A stretch of DNA of 64,000 bases from Macrotrachela quadricornifera. Its lineage: Eukaryota > Rotifera > Eurotatoria > Philodinida > Philodinidae. The notes under the pieces were generated by a model that saw only the letters and a program-made list of their open reading frames with translations, did no database searches and was not told the DNA's origin. Location of the stretch: contig JAJEKB010020889.1 in NCBI GenBank assembly GCA_022393335.1, positions 8,004-72,003 of the forward strand, given 5' to 3'. The translations under genes and the position numbers were made by a program. Every line of letters begins with the position of its first letter. Positions within the stretch are counted from its first letter, which is position 1. Below are positions 43,936 through 53,536 of this stretch, in pieces.

Positions 43936-46171
43936 TCATGACATTTCGATGGCTTTCATTTGCGATGTCACTGCGATATCTTTGTATTCTTGTGGTGGTT
44001 CCAAACATTGACTGGCACAAGTATGATAATGTCCAAGACATTCGACTTGTCTCAATAGTTGATTTCCACCGAGAAAAATATCGGTAGGATCTTTACTCAT
44101 AAGTAATTCGATCTGAGCATCAACAGATGTTCTGACAGCTGAATAGTGAATAAATGAACGAAAAGTATATCATATTAAAGTGAAACATTAACAAAACGTA
44201 TTTTAAACTACCTTTCAAAACGCCAACTAATGGCGTATATGCTGTAGCACCATAATTAATTGCTTTTGCCAGAGTTCGGACCTCAGTTAAACATTGGACT
44301 AGTGTAGTCCCAGAATGGCCAAAAGTATTGGCAGCATCAGCGGCTTCTTTATCGATGTCAATTAAACGATCATTGAGGGAATTAATCTCACGTTGAATTG
44401 CAGCCATCTTTTCAGGAAGAACTTTTTCACATTCTTGAAATTCTCGAGCAATGCTTTCATACTCGACCTTATAGTTGCTAAGGCATTCTTCTAAATCATT
44501 GGTCACTTTTTCTTTTGCCGTTTCTTGATTTTGACTCTCTTTTATCCGAGCCATTCTTGATAAGACTATGCTTTCATAATAGTTTTTCTCAACATCTCGA
44601 TTCGAATTTTCCATCTGGGAATTGAAATAAAAACTTCAAATTCAGAAAAATTGGCAAAAACAATAAGTAAACGACATACCATGCGAGATGTAGTATTTGT
44701 CGATGTTGTTCTTTTCCATGGTATCCACGAACTCCGATCAATATTTGTCGTTGTTTCAGTTTTACGAATCGTAGCCGGGATATTTTGAATAGTTTTTTCG
44801 ATTTGTTCATTTAGGGCCATCATTTGTTTTGTTCGATGTTTAGTTTCGTTCAAAGCAACCTGTACTCCACTTAGTCGATTCTGTGTAACATGCATTAGAT
44901 GACTGTATTTTTCCATCTTTCCTAAATAAATTGATTCTTAAAGTAATCTTTCATAGTACAGAACTGTATCGGCAGAAACTCATCGCTAAGATGATAACAG
45001 AAGAAACATTATTATTTCAACTGATTAATTGCTTGTGAGGTGATATTTGAACCATAAATAGAACTCTGTAGTGATGTAAAACTTACAAATGAATATGGAC
45101 TCTCAATTTCGTAGTAAAAAATGTTGATCATTTCAACAATTTTCTCTCTGTATTAGCTCGAAGGCAATTAATCAATCGAGGTGTCTACCACGCAAATTGG
45201 CGAAAATTAATGAGCACATTATTGTGAAGAGAAGAAAAGAATTTCGAATCAAATAATACAAATTCTTTTAAAAGTAGCTACTAATAAACCAATCTTCTGT
45301 GTCTGCAATCGTTTGTTTGACCAGAGTAGGGGTTAACTCTTTCCTCGAAATACAATACCACACACACTTTACCTTTTTTATGAGCAATTTCCGCATGTAA
45401 TTTTTCTTCTTTCTCATACTCCAATCGGAGTAGATTTTCAATTTCAGCCTTTTGTTTCGCATATTCTGCTGTTCTTGGACCCATGATTTTGAGCAATTTT
45501 TCGGTTTGTCCCGCAAATTCACTTATGGCGGAGCTATTTAACGATTCAGCTTTTTCAATACTTTTGTTCAAATCATTAAGCGCAGTACTGACAGTACGCT
45601 GGGCAGCAGCAACTGATGTTGGCGAACCTAAACAAACGTTTCTGTTAAAAAAGCAATTAATAGGGGAGTGTATTAAGAGTACCTTTGCTTAATTTGACTA
45701 ATTCTGCACCTTGTTTTATACTGATTGCCAAATCACGCACTGAAGAAATGGATTCCATGACGATCGAACGTGCCTTGACATCCTGGTCTAAGCTTTTGAC
45801 TAGAGTTGGTATAACCTAAAATTAAAAAATAAATATCTATTTATTAAATTCGTTTATCAAATAGATATATCGAAATATTCAGTAGCATTTTTATCGAATG
45901 AGAACAAAATCATACTCACTGATATTTCCCAAAATTCACGTTGTTCAGCATCCTTTAGGTTGGGAATATAATCCGCAACTCTATACGCCGCAACGACAAT
46001 TCGGGCTGAGCAGTCTAACGACGTTCTGAGTTGTATGGTTTCACTACGAATTTTGTCATGATTAATCAGGTCTTGAACTATAAGCATATCAGGAGTTTTT
46101 ACAGCTACCGTAGTTTCTGGACTTTCCAAAGGTGGATCAGTCTCGTCAAGAGCACCCCAAAGATCAGTCAT
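43936..46171 (-). CDS. Helical coiled-coil protein of unknown family, six exons
   Basis: Exons in transcript order: 46171-45920, 45815-45683, 45627-45373, 44921-44680, 44614-44212, 44138-43936; all introns GT-AG and in phase, total 495 residues. No signal peptide or membrane segment, so probably cytosolic. Residues about 30-90 form a helical region with SLDCSARIVVAAYRVADY. Exons 3-5 are Glu/Lys/Gln-rich with heptad patterns, giving long coiled coils interrupted by a Thr/Ser-rich linker with SSWIPWKR. Late in exon 5 comes a Gly/Ala-rich non-coiled stretch (AINYGATAYTPLVGVLKG). The last exon has a Cys-rich end (CLGHYHTCASQC). I do not recognise the family. A tethering or scaffold protein, or an alpha-helical pore-type fold, are possible but unsupported. 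Intron 3 (451 bp) could hide another exon. Confidence 0.78.
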
Positions 46172-46559
46172 ACTCTTTTTTACCCACTAAGATTTATTGT
46201 GATTATCGATGAAAAGCAATGAATAATATTTGTTTAGAGTAAGAATGTGTTCGTGAATGGTAAACTTAGAGGACAGACGGTATTGAAGCAACGCACGTCT
46301 TTTTATACTCACAATTGAGTGAGAAAAAATGGCTCATTGGATTTTTCCAATTTTAAGTCATACTTTCGATGTCAAGGAGATATTTCCAGTCAATGTACAT
46401 AATGACGACACACTGGTAAACAACGCATCATTAAAGTCTTTTTCTTTCTACCGAATGATGAAATTGTATTTGTTGAATTGCATTATGTGTAGACTGGGTG
46501 TTTTTTTTGCGGCATCGAATATCAGCTCGACAGAAAGAAAAAAAATTGTGCTCTATCAC
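46172..46559. other. Upstream region of the coiled-coil gene
   Basis: Presumed promoter and 5' UTR of the minus-strand gene. The plus frame starting at 46329 runs into the repeat at 46560 and is not considered a gene. Confidence 0.45.
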
Positions 46560-47707
46560 TCTCCCTCGCGAAAAAAACTATCATTTTTCATTTCACTTGT
46601 ACATCGCTTAATACGTTGTTTTAAAAAAATAAAATATACCAGAAGATGCAGCGTGAAAAGCTCTATAATTTCCACAGAACAATTCATTCAAATAAGAAGA
46701 AAGGAATTTCTCGTTCGTGTAGAAAAATAATTTTTTTGCAGCGTCAGACATTGATCTCACAGAATTTTACTGTTTTTGAAAATAAAAAGTGTATAATTGA
46801 AATAGGTTTCACTTTGTAGGTTGTAGAGCTTTTCACGCTGCATCTTGTAGTATATTTTATTTTTTTTTACACAAGCATATTAATCGATAAAAAGTTGAAA
46901 TAATGAAAAGGAGTTTCTCGTCGCATAAAAACAAAAAATGATTTTTTCGCAGCGTCGAAAATTGGTCGCACACAGTTTTGCTTTTTTTGCAAGTAAAAAT
47001 TATATAAAAATAAGCCTTAATTTGTACAGGGTGGCCCAAAAGGCACGTAACCCAAAAAAAATTGAATATCTCCCTTATAGCTCGGGCAAAGAAGCTGATT
47101 TTTTTATCAATGATAGAGGCATCTTCAAGCGTTATATCTATATGAACAAAGTCAGAAACAACCTATGTTAAGTATCACTATTGACTTCAACAAGAAAATT
47201 TTACTTTTTTACAAATAGGAAAAGAAAACAATGCACTTAGCAAAGGTTCTCACTAATTTTGTCCGTATAGATTTGGAGTGTGAACATGTTTCTATCTTGG
47301 ATAAAAAAATCAGCTCATTTGCTCGAGTCGTAAGGGAGATATTCAATTTTCTTTTCGACGAAGTGACCTTTGCACTATCCTGTGTATTGTTTTTTTACTA
47401 TCTGTGAAAAAGTAAAATTTTCTTTTTTGAATTCATTAGGGCTACTAAACATTGGTTGTTCCTGGCCTTGTTCGTATAGATATAACGCTTGAAGATGCCT
47501 CTATCATTGATAAAAAACCAGCTTCTCTGCTCAAGCCGTAAGGGAGATATTTAATTTTTTTTGGGTAACGTGACTTTTGGGCCACCCTGTAGATTGTAGT
47601 TCTTTTCACGTCGCATCTCGTGGAATATTTTGTTTTTCTAAAACAACGTATTAAGCGGTGCAAAAATGAAATGGAAAATGATAGTTTTTTTTGTCCGTGA
47701 GGGACTG
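46560..47707. mobile_element. Inverted-repeat element of the CACGCTGCATC family, with internal duplications
   Basis: Terminal arms 46561-46680 and 47592-47706 are inverted copies (CTCCCTCGCG/CCTCACGGAC ends, AAAACTATCATTTTTCATTTC, CGCTTAATACGTTGTTTTA, AAAATATACCAGAAGATGCA). Between them a ~215-bp unit (TTTCTCGT...GCAGCGTC...GTAG(A/G)TTGTAGAGCTTTTCACG) occurs twice in tandem, near 46680-46850 and 46890-47610. The second is split by a mariner-like insertion. Related copies lie at 27840-28040, 57541-57920 and 58329-58641. Confidence 0.8.
47027..47589. mobile_element. Tc1/mariner-type non-autonomous element, 563 bp
   Basis: Flanked by TA (47025-47026 and 47590-47591). The ends are inverted: CAGGGTGGCCCAAAAG on the left and CTTTTGGGCCACCCTG on the right, with arms continuing through GTAACCCAAAAAAAATT and GAATATCTCCCTTA. 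These ends are typical of mariner/maT-like elements. An internal, more diverged copy of the right end (about 47320-47391) suggests two merged copies. No transposase frame. It splits a copy of the surrounding repeat, whose uninterrupted version is at about 46780-46860. Confidence 0.92.
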
Positions 47708-47724
47708 TATTTAGTAACAATTAC

Positions 47725-48264
47725 TAGGGATGTTCTAGGCTTTGGATTTTCGTCTTTCTTTTGAATTAGGATAGGTATTCTTTACTATTGTAAGGACAAA
47801 ACATGCTATTGTTCGGATCATATGAGAGAGGATTAGATAATACATGAATTGGTCCGAATAACTTTATGTCTTATCCTTGCGATAGTGAAGAAAAGCATTA
47901 TCAGATGATCGAACTGTCAGTTCAATTTTCTCCACTATTGTCAGGACAAGACATAGTATTGTTCGGGCCGGCCTAAGGGTTATTCGGGGCCCTCTTTCAT
48001 ATGACCCGAACAACACGATGTTTTACCCTTACAATATCGGAGAAAAATACTACTACGTCAACCAATTGTGAGCTGATGACTTTTCTCAATTATTATAAGG
48101 TTAAAGCATCCTGTTGTTCGGGTCATATGAAAGAGGGCCCGAATAACCCCTAGGCCGGCCCGAACAATACTATGTTTTGTCCTTACAATAGTAAAGAACA
48201 CCTATCCTAATTCAATAGAAAGACGAAAACCCAAAACCCAAAACCAAAACCTAGAACATCCCTA
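47725..48264. mobile_element. hAT-type MITE, 540 bp, with a second inverted repeat inside
   Basis: Ends TAGGGATGTTCTAGG and its exact reverse complement. Flanks ACAATTAC (47717-47724) and ACAACTAC (48265-48272) are an 8-bp duplication with one change, as expected of hAT. Arms match through TTTTCGTCTTTCT and AATTAGGATAGGT to TTGTCCTTACAATAGTAAAG. An inner inverted repeat (about 47965-48015 against 48110-48165) carries GGGCCGGCCTA and TCATATGAAAGAGGGCCC. Confidence 0.93.
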
Positions 48265-48900
48265 ACAACTACCGACTGCTTTGATTTTATTTGATTTTGT
48301 ATAGATGCCTCACCAGTTCACCAAATCTTCTCAAGTATTTATGTTTTTGTTTCATATACGGAATATTCTTCGTCAATATCAACAAATATCTCTGTGTAAA
48401 ACATCGTTTTAAGTTATCTTATCACCACCCAATAAAAATAGTGTTTAACATTATATACAGTTGCAGAATGAGAAGGTGAATATGTTAATCGAAAAAAAGA
48501 CTCACCATAATTCTTAACAAAAAGACTAGCGGAGAGTGTTATTCTCAACTCTTGCCTTTTAGCAATCGATGTTTGTTTATCAAAAATAGTTTATAGGTAG
48601 GTGTTGTGCTTGTAAATTGAGAATAAAGAAATGCAGAGTTAATTTCTTTCGATGCATTTCATATCTTTTACACGATAGTACCCTTTTGGGGCTACAGATC
48701 TAGGGTAGAAATAAAGAAAGAATTAGAGAATAATTAATATTTTATAGATGAATGCATGTACACACGAAAGAAAACAATAAAAAATAAATATTACGTTTAT
48801 AAGAGTAATTCTAATATATTGATTCATTTCACAAAGATCGTTTAAGTTTAATCATTTTGAAATAGAAAGCAGAAAATTAAATGAGTTATTATTATACTGA
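48265..48900. other. Intergenic, nothing recognised
   Basis: AT-rich spacer; no gene seen. Confidence 0.5.
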
Positions 48901-48904
48901 CTTC

Positions 48905-49510
48905 TGAAAAAATAATGTTCTAACTTGATAGTTGCTATGATTTTCGTTTATATAATCATTAATTTGTTGACGCGTCCATTTCTTGTGAATTATAGCCGAC
49001 AGTTTATTTATTGCTAAATATATATTAATATTATTATTTGTAATATTAAGATACTCATTAAACGTGTGTGCAATTGCTAATGAGACAGGCTAATTATCAA
49101 TTAAATTTTCTCAATGGTCGATAAGAACATGAACATATTAGACCAACAATATCATTATAATCAAGTACTTAAGCACAATCATCAGTATGACTAAAAGCTT
49201 TATTATTCCATTATTTAAAAGCTTCTTCTACATTAAATAAACCAACATTGTCAATATTCTCATAATAGAGACAATCCAAATCGTCATAGTGTGATAAAAT
49301 GGGACTAATGTGATTCTAAATATGAGCAGTCTTGGATAGATAAAAAACAACTCACATTAATCGATTTACTTTACTAAATAAAACAACACATTGCGGTACG
49401 ATATCTATGATGATAATCAATGATTGAAATTCGTTTATAAATTCTATATGAGGTGACAATTTATTTATTACTATATCATCATAAGGAACAATTGTAAATT
49501 TTATTTCTTA
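48905..49510 (-). pseudogene. Unrecognised protein-coding gene relic
   Basis: Read on the minus strand, stretches of plausible protein follow one another with compatible spacing. They are a frame from about 49505 with TIVPYDDIVINKLSPHIEF, a segment near 49290-49200 with HYDDLDCLYYENIDNVGLFN, and one near 49160-49090 with VLDYNDIVGLICSCSYRPL. The last, near 49075-48905, contains SLAIAHTFNEYLNIT and HKKWTRQQINDYINENH. At least four stops and two frameshifts separate them. Asp/Tyr/Asn-rich, ordinary globular composition. No family recognised; a single intact copy elsewhere in the genome would identify it. Confidence 0.55.
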
Positions 49511-50680
49511 GATTAACTAAATGATTGTTCCTTAATGAATTAAAATTAAAACCCAAAATCTGATGATTTCGCAATTGATTAAACTTTATAAACAAATAGA
49601 AGTAGCAAATAATAAATCTAAATACCCACAATATCTTGACGTAAAACACGAAAAAGCTGTAAAGAGATATAAAAATGCCATAAAAGCATAAAATACTCGA
49701 AAGCGATAAAAAAAGTATAAAATGGAAGTTCCGACATCAGTCACATACATGATCGGTGAGCTGAAAATACTGATAAAATCATCAAAAAAGTCCTCAGAAT
49801 GTTCGACCCTCCAGAGCTAAGTTGACTTCTACATCTTCCCGACCTAAATCAATGTCAGACTATCCTTTAATTGATTAAACATACACTTGGGATTTCCTTT
49901 TTTAATTGATTCAAATTCAACTTAATGAGCTACTATCCTTCGAATTAATAAGCTGATCTTTTCAATTGATTATATTTCAGTTTAAACTGATGGTTTTTCA
50001 ATTGAAGCTCTAAATATTGGACAACATATTTTCACTGGATATTGAAAAACATATCTATATATACAAATAACGCTCATCCTACTGATTCGCTGAACCTTTT
50101 TTGAAAGAAAATTTAGCGTAATTATCATTCAAAATATATTTCATTTGGATTATCTTATATCTCAATCTCCTTGTTTGCATGAAAGCTACGAAACAAAGCA
50201 CCCAATCTAGCGATGATCATTTTATAGAAATATCCTCATATAAATTCATATGTAAATGACAAGCGAACCTCAAGTTCGAGTTCTTTGTCTTCGATTGAGT
50301 TTGATCGAGGCTAATACAGATATCTGACCATATTCAGTGGTTTGGGACGTCATATTTTCTAATTCTAAACTCTGACTCCTTTGAACAAAACGGAGAGACA
50401 AACATTTGTCTTTTTAAACGCAATATTTATCACTATACGACTACTTCTTTAAGAAAACGGAACTGGATACGATTCGGATGTTTCAGTCTGTCCATCAAGT
50501 TCAATAGTATAAACAGATGGCGATCACTCCAAACCACAATTCCATAAAAAAATATCTTTTTTCAAATTAGCGAATTCCGGCCAGCTTCTTAAAGCTTTAG
50601 GTCGACACAGCTGCATATCTATTTCTGCCTACGCTACAATAAGCAAATAATACTATGTTTGATATTCACAATTCCTTTAC
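49511..50680. other. Intergenic, nothing recognised
   Basis: AT-rich; no reading frame or repeat that I can support. Confidence 0.5.
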
Positions 50681-50684
50681 TAGA

Positions 50685-51830
50685 TATACTCTTTTACATA
50701 AAATGTTTAATAAAGAATTATTTTTTCTCAAAAATCGAGTTATTTGAGAATCTATTAAGGTACCGCGAAACTCACTTATTGCACGCTCTAAAAATAAATT
50801 GGGTATTTGTTACTATAGGAAACTCTTTTAGGGCTTTCGAGCCATTCGGAAATCCCGAGAGAGATTCCCAAACCATTCGAAAACCTTGAAAGAGTTTTCT
50901 ATAGTAACAAATACCCAATCTTTAGAGTGCACTTATGATAAATTTTTTAAATCAACTAGTCGTTTCCATATACGGTTTGTTTTTCTACCTGTCATCTGCC
51001 ACATTAGAAGTCTCGTGTGCACAAAAGTAGCTTACTCATAACGTATCGATACGCAATCGGAAACTTCCAACACTCAGATAACATTGTGTAGTTCTTATCA
51101 GTTTTCAATTTCTTTTTTATTCTTACAAAATAATATTTTGTCGAATTCGTTATCCAACAAGATTAATTAGGCTTTTTGGAAAAGCAACTTAAATTACTTG
51201 AGACTTATTGCAAAACTATGCTTTGAAATAACGTTATAAGTCAACGTCTAGTTTTTCGTCGACCTCCCTTCGGTCGGCCACTCATAACCAGCCGTTTCCA
51301 TATTTAACACCGCTACATCCTTCAATATTAGTTTAGGTTTGAACCGAACAGATACATCTCGTTTGAATTCCTCTCAAAAAGTTATTGGACATTTGTTAAT
51401 ACACTCACTAAAGAACTAAAAAAGGAAAGTGAACAGGAATTCGGAATGACAACACACAAATAACATCATATTAGAATTCAGAAGTGCTTTAATGATTAGG
51501 TTCTTTTTACGTCAAATGTCTAATAAAGAATTATTTTACCTCAAGAATCAAATCATTCGCCATTTTCTCAAAGTGACTCAACTCTCACTTATCGTACTTA
51601 CAATAAAGCTTTTAAATCAACGTCTAGTCGTTCGTCGGCCTACCTCCGGTCGGTCACTCACGACTCACCGTTTGCATATTTAACCTTACTATATCGATCG
51701 ATATTAGTTCAGCTTTGAAGTAAATGGATGTATCTCGTTAAAATTCTTCTCAAAAAGCTACTGGGTATATGATATTACGCTCGCTAAGAAGGAACTAAAA
51801 AAGGAAAATTATTTAAGGATTACTACAAAT
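50685..51830. repeat. Diverged tandem repeat, ~385-bp spacing, with an inserted hairpin
   Basis: Landmarks recur in order: TAATAAAGAATTATTTT near 50708 and 51523; ATCAACGTCTAG-like near 50948, 51240 and 51617; a TCGGCC..CC(T)TCGGTCGG stem near 51260 and 51637; GATACATCTCGTT near 51352 and 51729; GAACTAAAAAAGGAAA near 51414 and 51791. The later two copies are about 377 bp apart. The first is interrupted by a hairpin. Confidence 0.65.
50778..50936. mobile_element. ~160-bp hairpin (possible MITE)
   Basis: GGGTATTTGTTACTATAGGAAACTCTTT (50800-50827) is mirrored by AAAGAGTTTTCTATAGTAACAAATACCC (50890-50917). The match extends to TGCACGCTCTAAA and TTTAGAGTGCA outside. A short loop contains a second small palindrome (ATTCGGAAATCCC). 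Confidence 0.85.
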
Positions 51831-52262
51831 GGAGTACAATACATTGTAGTATAAGAAAGAGCTTCATCTATTTTGCAATATACTTTTCTGGTTGATAACT
51901 ATGAAGAATCAACAATAGAAGTTCAAACAATCGACTTGCTTTTTACATATTTTTGTATAAATCTCACTCAAAGATCCAATCTATAGTAACCAAGAAAGAA
52001 AATTGTTTATATTAGAATTAATATTGAACATAGATTCATGACCTTCGAATGTCCGTGAATCAAGCTTAAAACAACAAATGGTTCATCAAAGAAAGCTAAG
52101 GAATAGATTGAAAAAATTTTTACTAACTTCGAATTCGTATTTTTCATATTCGATAACGATCAGTCAAGTTTTATCAAAAATGATGGTTTACTAATTTATC
52201 ATTATTCAATACCTATCAATATTGATAAACCAGCAATACCCACCATTTAGAAAATAGAAATT
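51831..52262. other. Intergenic, nothing recognised
   Basis: AT-rich spacer; no supported feature. Confidence 0.5.
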
Positions 52263-52265
52263 CAA

Positions 52266-53075
52266 GTAGAATTCTATAGAATTCCACTTGCCGTAAATTC
52301 CATGTTACATAGCGAGGAAAGGCGAGGGTGTGGGTGAGGGTCATCACACACGAGGGAACATATTTAGGTGTTCAAGTATTTTAGATCCCATCTTTTGGTG
52401 GTAAGTAAACCTCGATGAGGTATGAAAAACCTCAAAAGAATTTATTCCCTAGTGCCTTTGTTCCTGAATTATGACCGTTTTACTCTATTTCTAGTTTACG
52501 GCAAGGTATTTCAAAAAAATTCTGATGCCGCATTTTTTACCTGAAATTTTGCCCATGGATAGGTCTCATTGGCACTAGATTGTTCTACAAGTGTCAGCTC
52601 GAACAAATGTCTCCTTCTCCAGATAATCGAATTTTAAAAAATCCTGTATTTTATCAACCATTCGAAAAAAACTGATCTGCCTCGGGAATTCATTATCTCG
52701 TGAAGGAAACATCCGCTCCTGCTGATACTTGTAGAACAATCTAGTGCCAATGAGACCTTTCTATGGGCAAAATTTCAGGTCAAAAATGCGGCATTAGAAT
52801 TTTTTCGAAATACCTTGCCGTAAACCAAAAATAGAGTAAAACGGTCATAACGCAGGAACAAAGGCAAGAGGGAATAAATCCTTTTGAGATTTTTCATACC
52901 TCATCGAGGTCTACTTACCACCAAAAGATGGAATCTAAAATACTTGAACACCTAAATATGTTCCCTCGTCAGTTGAATTCCTTGAATTCTGCTACCGATA
53001 TAGAATTCTATAGAATTTCACATGCTGTTGAATTCCTTGAATTCCTCGTGCAATTCTATAGAATTTCCAATTTCT
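52266..53075. repeat. Three copies of the GAATTCTATAGAATT palindrome around the 620-bp element
   Basis: GAATTCTATAGAATT occurs at about 52270 and 53002, and CAATTCTATAGAATT at about 53060. The core with its flank is self-complementary. ATGCTGTTGAATTCCTTGAATTC-like sequence is also repeated near 52972 and 53028. The copies bracket the 620-bp palindrome, so it probably inserted into an older repeat. Confidence 0.6.
52350..52969. mobile_element. 620-bp palindromic element, ACGAGGGAA-type ends
   Basis: Ends ACGAGGGAACATATTTAGGT and its reverse complement. Arms stay well above 90% matched through GTTCAAGTATTTTAGAT, TCTTTTGGTGGTAAGTA, CCTCGATGAGGTATGAAAAA and TCTCATTGGCACTAGATTGT. The loop is near 52625-52690. 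No coding capacity. The least diverged of the three related palindromes, so probably the youngest. Confidence 0.93.
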
Positions 53076-53536
53076 GGATCGTGGGTACATCTCAATGGAA
53101 GAACAAAACAAATAGACACGATTACGTCACAGTTGCCTCTACAGACTGCTATGCTTTCTGCTCTATGTATTTTCTGTTTTCTGTTCTTTCTCTATTTGCT
53201 ATCATCGTCTTGGCTTTCGATTCTTTCGTAAGCGTTCGGTTAAAATACTGTAGAAAAAAAACTACAGAAAAAAAGACGAGCAAAACGAAATAAATTATAC
53301 ATAAACAAATATATATATATATAGAAAGTTGCATGTTTATATATTGTTGAATAAGAGCTTATTGAAATTAAGTATCAGTACGCAGAAATTTGAATTACAG
53401 AAAATGTTATTAATTACATATTAATTCAGAAAAAACAACTTAAAGATTATTTATTGAATGAGAAGAGTTAGTAAGATTATTTTTAACGGAAAAAAGTGTT
53501 CTAAAAAACAATTAAGTTAATTATTTTCGAAGTGAA
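53076..53536. other. 3' flank of the three-pass membrane protein gene
   Basis: Contains a short (TA)n tract (about 53309-53322) and AT-rich DNA. The plus frame 52928-53293 overlaps the palindrome end and is chance. TTTATT-type reverse polyadenylation signals occur near 53447. Confidence 0.45.

Noticed and set aside
46329..46730. 133-codon plus-strand frame
   Set aside because: Its second half is translation of the inverted-repeat element (46560 on) and the first half has no recognisable features.
52928..53293. 121-codon plus-strand frame
   Set aside because: Begins inside the arm of the 620-bp palindrome and crosses the GAATTC repeats.
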